Below are positions 17,474-26,436 of a stretch of DNA of 54,117 nt, piece after piece. The position numbers and the translations under genes are program-made. Position 1 is the stretch's first letter; each line of letters starts with the position of its first letter. The notes beneath the pieces were generated by a model that was given only the letters and a program-made list of their open reading frames with translations, searched no databases and was not told the DNA's origin. This stretch comes from Cyanobacteria bacterium RU_5_0 (GTDB taxonomy: Bacteria > Cyanobacteriota > Cyanobacteriia > Elainellales > Elainellaceae): the NCBI GenBank assembly GCA_012033255.1, contig JAAUSF010000022.1:1-54117 (forward strand), in the 5' to 3' direction.

Positions 17474-17554
17474 TCTCTCTTAAGGATGGCTTTACCTGTT
17501 GATGGTAGAAGTACGATAATGGCGGTCTCAGTCAAAACGGTTTCATTTTGAAAT

Positions 17555-17581
17555 GATGCGTTACGCAAAAGTTAACGCATC
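17555..17581 (+). terminator. Hairpin downstream of thiL
   Basis: GATGCGTTA and TAACGCATC are perfect 9-base inverted arms around a 9-base loop, followed by TTGCTTAATTCTTTC. It is a plausible terminator for the cyclophilin-thiL transcript. Confidence 0.5.
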
Positions 17582-17688
17582 TTGCTTAATTCTTTCAACA
17601 AAGTTTTGCAACATACTGCATTCAAACTAGAACCGCTCTAGATTGTTCTTATGCCATCTCTACTTCATTGAAACCTGGGAGAGCTTGT

Positions 17689-18531
17689 ATGCGATGGGAA
17701 TTCGGTCGTAGGAGCCGTAATGTCGAGGATAGACGGGGTGCTAGAATTTCTCGCCCAGTCGTTGGAGGTGGCATTGGCTTGATCCTTGCCCTCATCATTG
17801 CACTACTGGGCGGTGATCCAGGTATTCTTTTAGATCAAGCTCCCCCAGAGGCTTATCCTCCAGGACAAACCGAAGTTGTTCCAGCCAATGATGAGATGGC
17901 TGAGTTTGTTTCAGTCGTGCTAGCCGACACTGAGGATACGTGGTCTGCCTTGTTTCAGCAGATGGGAGGAGCCTATCGAGAGCCAACATTAGTGCTATTT
18001 TCGGGTGCTGTAGAATCTGGCTGCGGTTTTGCAGAAGCGGCAGTGGGACCGTTCTATTGCCCTCTAGATGAGAAAGTTTACATTGATCTGAGCTTTTACG
18101 AAGATTTGCAGAACCGACATCAAGCACCAGGAGACTTTGCTCAAGCCTATGTGATTGCTCATGAAGTTGGGCATCATGTGCAAAACCTTTTAGGAATTTC
18201 TGGGCAGGTTCGCGATTTGCAGCGTCAAGTGGGTCAGGCTGAGGCAAATCAGCTTTCCGTCCGGTTGGAGTTGCAAGCCGATTGTTTTTCAGGCATCTGG
18301 GCACACCACGCCGATCGATCGCGCCAGATCCTCGAAGCAGGTGATGTCGAAGAAGCTCTAAACGCCGCAAGCAGCATTGGAGACGATCGCCTGCAACGCG
18401 AATCTAGAGGCTATGTGGTTCCAGAATCTTTCACGCATGGCAGTTCGGCTCAGCGAGTGCGATGGTTCAAACAAGGTATCCAAACGGGTGATCCGGCTCA
18501 ATGCGACACCTTCTCCACTACGAGCCTATAA
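17689..18531 (+). CDS. Neutral zinc metallopeptidase (YpfJ family)
   Basis: This 280-residue protein has one N-terminal membrane helix (VVGGGIGLILALIIALLGG) and a zinc-protease motif HEVGHH at residues 158-163. QADCFSGIWAHHA supplies the downstream ligand region, and VYIDLSFYEDL precedes the motif, all typical of YpfJ/Pfam neutral zinc metallopeptidases. The ATG at 17689 has GGGAG about 8 bases upstream; a TTG at 17668 would add seven residues. Substrates are unknown. It stands alone. Confidence 0.88.
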   Translation: MRWEFGRRSRNVEDRRGARISRPVVGGGIGLILALIIALLGGDPGILLDQAPPEAYPPGQTEVVPANDEMAEFVSVVLADTEDTWSALFQQMGGAYREPTLVLFSGAVESGCGFAEAAVGPFYCPLDEKVYIDLSFYEDLQNRHQAPGDFAQAYVIAHEVGHHVQNLLGISGQVRDLQRQVGQAEANQLSVRLELQADCFSGIWAHHADRSRQILEAGDVEEALNAASSIGDDRLQRESRGYVVPESFTHGSSAQRVRWFKQGIQTGDPAQCDTFSTTSL

Positions 18532-18714
18532 CCATCGCCTCAAAATCAGGTTTCATCTACTGGTAGACTGAGATGCTTACTATTTATCATTTGTTTTTCG
18601 GGTGGGCAGATCTCTCCACTCCGGTTCGGTTCAACTCACTACGACTTTGCCAATAGAATTGTTACATTATGTTCATAGAACAAAATCAACTACTGGCTGA
18701 GTGAGGTTCCTACT

Positions 18715-19062
18715 GTGAACGACGCGACAAACTCAAACCAAGTTTCAGAATTTTTTGAGGGTAGCAATGTGAGCAACTTGCTATGGCAATATGTTCAATC
18801 AATGGCTCCTGAAACAGTTGCTCTGTTGTCAAAACCCGGATCGATGGATGTGCTTCAAGTGATGGAACGAAACATTATTGGATTGTTAGGCGGTCTGCCT
18901 TCACAACATTTTGATGTCACGATTACCACCAGTCGTGAAGATATGGGACGTTTGCTGGCTTCCGCCATGATGAGCGGCTATTTCCTTCGTAACGCGGAGC
19001 AACGCATGAGTTTTGAGCGATCGGTGCAAACCGTTGAGTCTGGCACATCCGACGCGGAGTAG
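18715..19062 (+). CDS. DUF760 family protein
   Basis: This 115-residue protein contains the DUF760 core (FFEGSNVSNLLWQYVQSMAPETVALLS, DVLQVMERNIIGLLGGLPS, TTSREDMGRLLASAMMSGYFLRNAEQRM). The family is found in cyanobacteria and chloroplasts and has no firm function. The start is GTG at 18715 with GAGG about 8 bases before it. The mutY reading frame begins immediately after its stop, so the two may be co-transcribed. Confidence 0.85.
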   Translation: MNDATNSNQVSEFFEGSNVSNLLWQYVQSMAPETVALLSKPGSMDVLQVMERNIIGLLGGLPSQHFDVTITTSREDMGRLLASAMMSGYFLRNAEQRMSFERSVQTVESGTSDAE

Positions 19063-19066
19063 AGCA

Positions 19067-20311
19067 TTGCCGAAGCAGCATTCGGGCTTTCCACATTCCC
19101 TTTCTGAATTAGAATCATCAGCATTAACCGATGCTCCTACTATCTCTGAAGGGAGCGGCGCTACAGAATTGACTATTTCTCCTTGTGTTGATCCCTCCAT
19201 TCCTCTTAGCGCGAGGCAATGGGGGGATTTCTCTATTCAACCGATCGCCCCTCCCTTGCGACAAGCCCTCCTCGATTGGTATGCTTCATCGGGTCGAGAT
19301 TTGCCGTGGAGACGCACTCAAGATCCCTATGCCATCTGGGTTTCCGAGATCATGCTGCAACAGACCCAGGTGAAGACGGTGATTCCATATTATGAACGAT
19401 GGCTGGAACAGTTTTCGACGATCGCCATTCTCGCTGCTGCCAATCAACAACAAGTTCTAAAAGCATGGCAAGGGTTAGGTTACTATGCACGTGCCCGGAA
19501 TCTGCATCAAGCCGCCCAACTGATTATTCAGGATTATCAGGGGCAATTTCCCTCGGATTTGGAATCCGTTCTAAAATTACCAGGAATTGGACAAACGACC
19601 GCCGGAGGAATTTTGAGTGCCGCCTTCAATCAACCTGTGCCAATTTTGGATGGCAATGTGAAGCGAGTTTTGGCACGATTGTTGGCATTGGATGTTCCAC
19701 CGAACAAAGCGATCAAACCCCTCTGGCAAGTCTCGACTGACTTGCTTGATCCACACCATCCGCGTGATTTCAATCAAGCCTTGATGGATTTGGGCGCGAC
19801 CCTTTGTACTCCCAAAAATCCAGCGTGTTTATTGTGTCCCTGGAATAGCCATTGTCAAGCGTTTCATTTGAATATGCAAAACGAACTCCCTCTGAGCGAA
19901 AGCCGCGCTCCGTTACCACGCAAATCGATCGGCGTTGCTGTGATCTGGAATGAGCAGGGGCAAATTTTGATCGATCGCCGCCGCCAAGATGGGTTGTTAG
20001 GCGGACTTTGGGAATTTCCGGGAGGCAAACTCGAACCGGGAGAAACGATCGCCGCTTGCATCAAACGCGAAATCCTGGAGGAATTGGGAATTGAGATCGA
20101 AGTCGGTGAACATCTGGTCACGATCGATCATACCTATTCTCACTTTCACGTCACTTTAAACGTGCATCACTGTCGTCATCTGAGTGGTAAACCGCAAGCG
20201 ATCGAATGTGATGAAATTCGCTGGGTCACGCTAGATGAGCTAGACCAGTTTCCCTTCCCGAAAGCGAACATGCAAATTATTGAAGCTCTATTGATTGCTC
20301 GGCGTTGCTGA
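19067..20311 (+). CDS. mutY: A/G-specific adenine glycosylase with C-terminal NUDIX domain
   Basis: MutY removes adenine mispaired with 8-oxoguanine. The glycosylase core has PWRRTQDPYAIWVSEIMLQQTQV (catalytic Glu), the helix-hairpin-helix LPGIGQTTAGGIL, the Asp in ILDGNVKRVLARL, and the 4Fe-4S cysteines C-x6-C-x2-C-x5-C in LCTPKNPACLLCPWNSHC. The C-terminal part carries a NUDIX box, GGKLEPGETIAACIKREILEELGI. There is no ATG before the core. I pick TTG 19067, which has GGAG seven bases upstream and follows the DUF760 stop; a TTG at 19013 is the other choice. Confidence 0.85.
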   Translation: MPKQHSGFPHSLSELESSALTDAPTISEGSGATELTISPCVDPSIPLSARQWGDFSIQPIAPPLRQALLDWYASSGRDLPWRRTQDPYAIWVSEIMLQQTQVKTVIPYYERWLEQFSTIAILAAANQQQVLKAWQGLGYYARARNLHQAAQLIIQDYQGQFPSDLESVLKLPGIGQTTAGGILSAAFNQPVPILDGNVKRVLARLLALDVPPNKAIKPLWQVSTDLLDPHHPRDFNQALMDLGATLCTPKNPACLLCPWNSHCQAFHLNMQNELPLSESRAPLPRKSIGVAVIWNEQGQILIDRRRQDGLLGGLWEFPGGKLEPGETIAACIKREILEELGIEIEVGEHLVTIDHTYSHFHVTLNVHHCRHLSGKPQAIECDEIRWVTLDELDQFPFPKANMQIIEALLIARRC

Positions 20312-20356
20312 ATTCAGGGATGATTCGCTCCCTAACTCCCCAGCTTTCGGGCTACC

Positions 20357-20857
20357 GTGTACACACAAGTGGTTGAATCTAACCCAACCCCTGCTGAACC
20401 GCCCCCTACCCCCCAATTTTTGGGGAACCGAACCGATGTATTACCAGAACTGGCTGAAGCGACGAAAGAGAAAGTTGTCATCGATAGTACTAATCCGCTG
20501 AACGCTGATTGGTCACCAAAATTGCTTGGGCAGGAAAACTCTGCATCTGAAGAAATCAGTCGCCTTCTGCCAGAAGCTTACGTTGTTAAAGCGTTTAACA
20601 CTATCTTTGCTGATGTGATGAATGAACCAGTGAAAGACGGACAAGCCATCACTGCATTTATTGCGGGAGATAATGATGAGGCTAAACAAAAGGTTATCGC
20701 TCTAGCTCGCACTATCGGTTACGCACCCATTGATACCGGACCTCTTTACACAGCTCGTTATCTCGAAAGCATGGCTCACCTCAACATCCAGCTTGCGGTT
20801 GGTCAAGACGGTGGCACGAATGCAGCCTTTATTTACCTCCAACCCAAGCTCGCTTGA
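20357..20857 (+). pseudogene. 5'-truncated NADPH-dependent F420-type reductase remnant
   Basis: The frame encodes the back two-thirds of an F420/NADP oxidoreductase-like protein: VVIDSTNPLNADWSPKLLG, VVKAFNTIFADVM, AITAFIAGDNDEAKQKVIAL, TGPLYTARYLESMAHLNIQLA. The N-terminal Rossmann half with its GxGxxG motif is missing. The first 35 codons (PTPAEPPPTPQF...) are unlike the family and look like unrelated upstream sequence. The preserved part has no stops, so the loss of the 5' end may be recent. Probably non-functional. Confidence 0.65.
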
Positions 20858-20861
20858 ACAA

Positions 20862-21512
20862 TTAGGTGTGAGATGGTTCTTCTGAGACCCCCAAATAATC
20901 GATCGCGGCTTCCAATCGCGAGGGGTATTTGGTGGCGAATTCTTCAAACCAGGCGGCTTCTCCACTGCGCGGATCAAGTTTTTTGAGCCATTCTTCAGCG
21001 TGTTTTTCGAGAGCCGCCCGCCGTTGCCGTTTCAATTCTTCCTGACGGCGTTGTTCTTGCCGGATCTGCTCTTGGTGCTTGCGTTCTTCGGCTCGTAGTT
21101 GCTCTTGCTGCTTTAGCTCTTCGGCACGATCGATGTCTTCATACTGGGATTTCAGTTGAGAGAGCAAATTATCCGTTGCAGCTTGCCCTACATCTGACTT
21201 GATCAACCCCTGATCAGCAAATGTGCCTAACGACGGGGTTGATTGCCGTGGATGATCACTTGGAGTTGAGATGGGGGGAAATTGAGACTTGGACGGCTGC
21301 GGAGTCTGAGGGGCTGGACGTCCCTGCACGTCAGCCAATAGATCGTCGATCGAGCCTGATGGTTGAGAGGGCTTCACTTGCGGGGATTGAGGCTGAGGAC
21401 GAGGAGGATTGTTCGCCGCAGAGGGTTTTGGTGGCGCATCGGCATTGTCTGCACCTCCATACTTCGCCTTCATTTGCGCCAGTAGATCCTCCAATGAATC
21501 CCCCATCGTCAT
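20862..21512 (-). CDS. Slr1339-like salt-stress family protein
   Basis: This 216-residue soluble protein has short SLEDLLAQMKAKYGG and SIDDLLADVQG helices, a long Pro/Gln/Ser-rich linker, and then a strongly charged coiled coil (residues about 125-175, EELKQQEQLRAEERKHQEQ). The C-terminus is conserved: HAEEWLKKLDPRSGEAAWFEEFATKYPSRLEAAIDYL. That ending resembles the cyanobacterial Slr1339 salt-stress family. Function unknown. The ATG at 21512 or at 21506 could start it. It is downstream of three von Willebrand A genes on the same strand. Confidence 0.65.
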   Translation of the reverse strand: MTMGDSLEDLLAQMKAKYGGADNADAPPKPSAANNPPRPQPQSPQVKPSQPSGSIDDLLADVQGRPAPQTPQPSKSQFPPISTPSDHPRQSTPSLGTFADQGLIKSDVGQAATDNLLSQLKSQYEDIDRAEELKQQEQLRAEERKHQEQIRQEQRRQEELKRQRRAALEKHAEEWLKKLDPRSGEAAWFEEFATKYPSRLEAAIDYLGVSEEPSHT

Positions 21513-21595
21513 TTTTGCGTGGTAAAAAACTGCCTTAGGATGGGTAGCCCCACCCTAACTACTAGTCTACTACTCAGTTCTCAGTCTTGATTGCG

Positions 21596-22198
21596 CTAGT
21601 CACCGATCGCGTTCGTCAATACATCAGCAAGGCTCATATCGCCCATGTCGTCGAGCGTGAGTGTGTCACAGATGTCAAACTTTGCGCCGACGCCTTGCAT
21701 CTGCTCATCCAAGGCTTTTAAGAAGCGAGTCGCTTGTTGATCGTTGCCCACTTGAATGAAAGAGATGGCGAGTTCTTCGTCACGCTCCATCTGGCGCGTG
21801 GCATTAACAATCACTTCCATCACGGCTTTGCGATCGTCTGGCTCCCCATCAGTGACCACCAAAATCGTTTCGCCTTGAGGTTTGACCTGTCCGGCGGCTT
21901 TGCGCTGGAAATACTGTTCAGTCGCATCTAGCAGAACACCCGCTAAATTGGTCGTGCCTGCCGGATCATTCTCTAAAAAGATTTGCTCAACTTTGCTGGA
22001 TGTGACACTTTCATAGCGTCGATGCCGTCCGGAAAACAGATAAACTGTAATCCCATCTGGATCAAACTGTTCACACTTTCGGGCTAATGCCAGGGTCGAT
22101 TCTTGGGCTTCTTGCCAGCGAGATCTGCCTCCGCGCTGATCCGGAGTAGACATACTGCCGCTCTTATCGATGATTAAGGTATAGTCCCGGTCTTTCAA
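21596..22198 (-). CDS. von Willebrand factor A domain protein, copy 3
   Basis: This is a 200-residue single vWA domain with an intact metal-ion-dependent adhesion site: DKSGS near residue 10, the Thr in GTTNLAGVL and the Asp in TDGEPDD. There is no signal peptide or membrane helix, so it is likely cytosolic. It starts with TTG at 22198, seven bases after a perfect GGGAGG. It is the last of three tandem paralogues in the same orientation, 17 bases after copy 2. The partner is unknown; bacterial vWA proteins often act as scaffolds with kinases, phosphatases or AAA ATPases. Confidence 0.88.
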   Translation of the reverse strand: MKDRDYTLIIDKSGSMSTPDQRGGRSRWQEAQESTLALARKCEQFDPDGITVYLFSGRHRRYESVTSSKVEQIFLENDPAGTTNLAGVLLDATEQYFQRKAAGQVKPQGETILVVTDGEPDDRKAVMEVIVNATRQMERDEELAISFIQVGNDQQATRFLKALDEQMQGVGAKFDICDTLTLDDMGDMSLADVLTNAIGD

Positions 22199-22215
22199 AG
22201 CGAACCTCCCTTGTT

Positions 22216-22818
22216 TTAGTCGCTAATGGCTCTCAGAAGGACTTCAGCAATGCTGAGATCTTCCATATCGCTGATTGTGATGGTGTCGCAGATGTCGAAC
22301 TTCGCTCCAACACTCTGAAGCTGGTCATCCAGAGCTTGGAGAAATTTCGCTGCCTGCGGGTCAGAGCCAACCTGGATAAACGAGATCGCCAATTCTTCAT
22401 CGCGATCCATCTTGCGAGTGGCATTGACGATCGTTTCCATCACGGCTTTGCGATCGTCCGGCTCTCCATCGGTTACGACCAAAATCGTTTCGCCTTCTGG
22501 CTTAGCTTGTCCGGCTGCTTTCCGTTTGAAGTAATTTTCTGTCGCATCGTGTAGTACAGCCGCTAAATTCGTCGTGCCCACCGGATCATTTTCCAGGAAG
22601 ATCTGCTCGACCTTACTAGACGTGACATCATCGTATCGCTTGAATTTTCCGGAGAAGACGTAAACCGTAATCCCATCCGGGTCAACCTGTTCGCATTTTC
22701 TCGCCACGGCTAGGGTTGATTCTTGTGCCTCTTGCCACCGGGTTCTACCGCCTCGTTGGTCAGGGGTAGACATACTGCCACTCTTGTCAATGATTAGCGT
22801 ATAGTCGCGATCTTTCAA
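22216..22818 (-). CDS. von Willebrand factor A domain protein, copy 2
   Basis: This is a 200-residue vWA domain very similar to its neighbours, with the same MIDAS residues (DKSGS, GTTNLAAVL, TDGEPDD). I place the start at the TTG at 22818, 8 bases after GGAGG, giving exactly the same length as copy 3. The longer reading from 22857 adds 13 residues not shared by the paralogues. It lies between copies 1 and 3 and is probably co-transcribed with them. Confidence 0.88.
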   Translation of the reverse strand: MKDRDYTLIIDKSGSMSTPDQRGGRTRWQEAQESTLAVARKCEQVDPDGITVYVFSGKFKRYDDVTSSKVEQIFLENDPVGTTNLAAVLHDATENYFKRKAAGQAKPEGETILVVTDGEPDDRKAVMETIVNATRKMDRDEELAISFIQVGSDPQAAKFLQALDDQLQSVGAKFDICDTITISDMEDLSIAEVLLRAISD

Positions 22819-22869
22819 AATATCGACCTCCACCCATTGTTCAGCTATGTCATCCAAACTCTAGCAAAC

Positions 22870-23478
22870 CTAGTCTGTGATTGCTTTAATTAAAATTTCG
22901 GCAACGCTCATATCTTCCATCTCATCCATGGTGATGGCATCACAGATGTCGAATTTAGCGCCTACCGTCTGAAGCTGATCGTCCAGGGCTTTGAGGAACT
23001 TTGTCGCTTGAGCATCAGAGCCAACCTGGACAAACGAAATGGCTAGTTCTTCATCGCGATCCATTTTGCGCGTGGCGCTAACGATCACCTCCATCACTGC
23101 TCGCCGATCGTCGGGTTCTCCATCTGTGATGACCAAAATCGTTTCACCTCCGGGCTTCGTCTGTCCGGCTGACTTGCGCTGAAAATAGTTATCCAGGGCA
23201 TCTTTCAAGACGGCAGCCAAATTGGTTGTACCCATCGGATCATTTTCCAAGAAAATCTGACTTACTTTAGCGGATGTTACCTCGTCATATCGTTTGAACC
23301 GTCCAGAAAACACGTAAACGGTGATGCCGTCTGGGTCAAGTTGTTCGCATTTTCTTGCTAATGCAATAGTCGATTCCTGAGCTTCATCCCATCGCGTTTT
23401 GCCCCCTCGCTGATCGGGGGTGGACATACTGCCACTTTTATCGATGATGAGCGTGTAGTCTCGATCGTTTAGATTCAA
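22870..23478 (-). CDS. von Willebrand factor A domain protein, copy 1
   Basis: This is the first of the three tandem vWA genes, about 202 residues, with an intact MIDAS (DKSGS, GTTNLAAVL, TDGEPDD). The preferred start is the TTG at 23478 following GGAGG; the frame is open to another TTG at 23493 that overlaps this ribosome-binding site. The gap to copy 2 is 51 bases. Divergence between copies is spread over the whole length, so the duplications are not very recent. Confidence 0.87.
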   Translation of the reverse strand: MNLNDRDYTLIIDKSGSMSTPDQRGGKTRWDEAQESTIALARKCEQLDPDGITVYVFSGRFKRYDEVTSAKVSQIFLENDPMGTTNLAAVLKDALDNYFQRKSAGQTKPGGETILVITDGEPDDRRAVMEVIVSATRKMDRDEELAISFVQVGSDAQATKFLKALDDQLQTVGAKFDICDAITMDEMEDMSVAEILIKAITD

Positions 23479-23570
23479 AACACGATCCTCCAACTCTTCT
23501 CAGTTTGCCTCCAATCTAACAAGCTGAGATGCAACCGATCTTGATTTGTACAAAAAATTAGCGACTCATT

Positions 23571-23591
23571 TGTTATTTGTTATTTGTTATT
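23571..23591. repeat. Three heptamer repeats (TGTTATT)
   Basis: Three exact 7-base units are followed by a partial TGTCATC, in the upstream region of the vWA genes. Confidence 0.85.
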
Positions 23592-23643
23592 TGTCATCTC
23601 CATCTCTCATCCCTCTCATCCTTCATCCTTTCTCATATGTAGA

Positions 23644-23741
23644 TGAACTTAAATGAATGGTGGGGTGGGTGTCCATGTCCTACGGACACGCTTCGCGAAC
23701 ACCGCCCGGACGGGCAAGATGTCCATCCCACAAGATGTGTA
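23644..23741. repeat. Dispersed repeat C, copy 2
   Basis: Inverted copy of 3170-3266. It begins TGAACTTAAATGAATGGTGG and ends GATGTCCATCCCACAAGATG. Its two ends share a GTGGGRTGG motif in inverted orientation, suggesting a small palindromic mobile unit. Confidence 0.7.
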
Positions 23742-23872
23742 ATTTACTTTGTCTGACGACTTGTCTCCCTGATTGCAGCCCGAAGATGGATCAGTTTGGG
23801 TACAATGCCAGCAGAAGCCATGCCAGCAGACAGCCAGCGCATCTGCCTACTAGGGAATTAGAGAAAAATCTC

Positions 23873-24124
23873 ATGACCTACCGCGATCAGTTATATCCCT
23901 GGTGCATTGTTCGATCGATGCCAAATGCACCACCCGTGGTCGTTGCCCGATTCCGTCGCCCTAACGATGCGGATGCTCAACTCAAACTTCTTCGTCGCAT
24001 GGCCCCTGAAGCCAGTTTTACAATTTTGTTCGATCGATCGCCCCGTGCTACTGATGATTCGGATGATTCCAAAACCTCGGATCATCCAAGTTCAGAGCCT
24101 CAAATTGAAGAACCTGAAGCGTGA
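23873..24124 (+). CDS. Small conserved hypothetical protein
   Basis: This 83-residue protein starts MTYRDQLYPWCIVRSMPNAP and continues VVVARFRRPNDADAQLKLLRRMAPEASFTILFD, followed by an acidic Ser/Asp/Glu tail. The compact beta-alpha-beta pattern with FRxxxDADAxLxxLRRL looks like a small cyanobacterial family I recognise only as conserved hypothetical. The ATG at 23873 is chosen because the longer frame would translate repeat C. Its 3' end converges with the kinase-WD40 gene 22 bases away. Confidence 0.65.
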   Translation: MTYRDQLYPWCIVRSMPNAPPVVVARFRRPNDADAQLKLLRRMAPEASFTILFDRSPRATDDSDDSKTSDHPSSEPQIEEPEA

Positions 24125-24146
24125 TATAGAAAAGTTTAGAGAACCG

Positions 24147-26332
24147 TTATTCTGGTAGCTGCCAGATGCGGATATCTTTGCTGCCGCTACCTGTGGCGAT
24201 CGTTCGCCAATCGGGACTAATCACAAAGTATTTAAGTTCGCTGACATACCCAGTGAGCGTATGGCGAAGTTCTCCGGTAGTTGGGTTCCAGATTTTAATC
24301 ATCCGGTCAGTACCGCCACTCACAAGCACCTGCCCATCCACATTTAGAAAGATGTGATTAACAAAGCCAGTGTTTCCGCCCAAGGTGCGGAGTTCGCGAC
24401 CCGTGGCTAAATCCCAGACTTTGATCGTTTTGTCAGCACTGGCGCTGATCACAGTTTGTCCATCGCCGTTGATGGCGAGAGAGTTAACGAAACCCGTGTG
24501 TCCAGTGAGGGTACGAATCTCTCTGCCTGTCGTTAAGTCCCAGGCTTTGATGGTGCGATCGGCGCTTCCACTCACCAAAATTTGTCCATCGGGGCTGATT
24601 GCCAACGCATTCACGAAGCCTGTATGTCCGATGAGCGTGCGAAGTTCTTGCCCAGTTGCCAGTTCCCAAACCTTAATCACCTGATCGGCTCCGCCACTGA
24701 CGAGAATGCGTCCATCGGGGCTGATCGCTAGCGTATTGATAAAGCCTGTATGTCCGGTGAGGGTGCGAATCTCCTCCCCAGTGGCTAAGTTCCAGGCTTT
24801 GATGGTGCGATCGGCGCTTCCACTCACCAAAATTTGTCCATCAGGACTAATCGCTAATGCATTCACGAAGCTTGTGTGTCCGATGAGGGTACGAAGTTCC
24901 TTTCCGGTCGCAAAATTCCACAGTTTGATTGTGTTATCCGCACTGCCGCTAATCACAGTTCCGCCGTCTGGCGTGATCGCCAGACAATTGACGTAGCTAC
25001 TGTGTCCCTCTAGAGTGCGAAGAATGGAAATCTTTTCGATCGCAGGTGCCTGACTCAGATTCATCACACCCGATCGCCAAACACCATACCCGCCGCCCAA
25101 TGCCAGCAATAGGCCGATCGCCCCGCCCCACAGCCATGCTTTCTTGAACGATCGCCCCTGAACCTGAGTTTGAGAGGTAAATGGATTAGATGATTCTATT
25201 CCCGAATAAGAGGGATGAGACGGCACTATCCCTGGAGCAGACGGATGAGAGAGATGGGATGATCCCATCCCCGGATAGGATGGATTTCCGCTCGGCTGAC
25301 CCCTAAGATTTCCACTAGGATGGCTACTGGGGTTTCCAGGCAGGCTGTTGCTCTGCGGCAGCGTGAATGCATTGGGGGGAAATAATCCTCCAAGATGAGT
25401 GACTTGTTGATGAGGAGAGTCTGGATCAAGCCTCGCGAGAGCCGCCAGAATTTCTTCAGTGTTTCTGGGACGATCGTTCGCTCTCGGCGCGATCATTCGA
25501 TCGATCAAGTCAGCTAGCGGGGCAGAAACTTGAGGTGCAAATTCGCGCCAGTGCAGTTCGTTATTGAGAGAATCGTAGATACTACTGTCAGTGGGAAGTT
25601 TGCCGGTCAGCAGATAGAGAAATGTGCAGCCCAGGGCATAAAAATCGGATTGGGGAACGGCTTGTCCTCGTTCTTGTTCGGGTGGGGTATAACCGGCTGA
25701 GCTAATTCGGGTAATTCCGCCAGATTTGCCTAATTGCGCCAAATATGTATAGGTCATCTCTCTGGCGGCTCCAAAATCCACCAAGACTAGCTGACCGCTC
25801 GATCGCAGCATAATATTTTCTGGCTTGATATCCCGATGAAAGTAGTTCTTTTGGTGAACTAAATCTAGGATTCCGGTCAGTTGTTTTAGCCACTTGATCG
25901 CCTGTTTTTCCCCGATCGGTGATTCCCTTGTTGCTTCATCCATTCTCGCAAGTTGGGACCGTCGATCTTTTCCATGATGATGCAATGCAACGGGTCAGAG
26001 CGATCGCGGGGGAAAAACTGAAAGTAGCTCTGGGGTTCAATTGCCGGAATGCCGGAATGCGGCAACTGACCGAGGACGATCGCTTCTTGCTGAAACAGTT
26101 CGACGGCTTTCTCGTCATCACTATAGGTTTCTTTGAGGACTTTGAGGATTTTGGGAGTCGTGCGATCGAACGCTTCATACAGATTGCCAAATCCACTTTT
26201 GTCACTCAATAACCGCATAACTCGATAGCGCCCCAACAACACCAAGTCAGACCCGCAACTCTGACAAAATTGGCTACCATCATTCTTGGGATGATCGGGC
26301 TGAGGACAAAAAGGATTAATGCAGAGGCTCAT
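24147..26332 (-). pseudogene. Ser/Thr protein kinase with C-terminal WD40 propeller, one frameshift
   Basis: The N-terminus has a zinc-ribbon-like Cys set (C4, C9, C23, C26), then a kinase domain: SGFGNLYEA loop, Lys in KILKVLK, HRDIKPENIM and DFGAARE. After it come a Pro/Ser/Gly-rich linker, a membrane helix (LWGGAIGLLLALGGGYGVW) and seven WD40 blades (GHTGFVNALAISPDGQILVSG type). At about 25920 the frame changes: one base is missing before CCGATCGGGG, between WMKQQGN and PIGEKQAIKWL. Without it the protein would be about 728 residues. Cyanobacterial kinases of this layout are membrane-anchored sensors. Two WD blades are almost identical at the DNA level. Confidence 0.85.
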
Positions 26333-26436
26333 AGTTGATTGAGTGGTAGGTGCATCCTGAGAGTCTATTGCTCAAACTATACCCATCAGACTTACTGAAC
26401 TTGAACAATTAGCGATCGAAGAAGCAGACGATTTCA

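Larger units (their letters stand above)
23479..23872. other. Intergenic region with heptamer and repeat C
   Basis: No gene is supported before the ATG at 23873, although an open frame runs through repeat C from 23657. The interval holds TGTTATT heptamers at 23571-23591 and repeat C copy 2 at 23644-23741. Confidence 0.6.

Noticed and set aside
23657..23872. N-terminal extension of the small gene at 23873
   Set aside because: It would translate dispersed repeat C; the conserved-looking part starts at the ATG at 23873.
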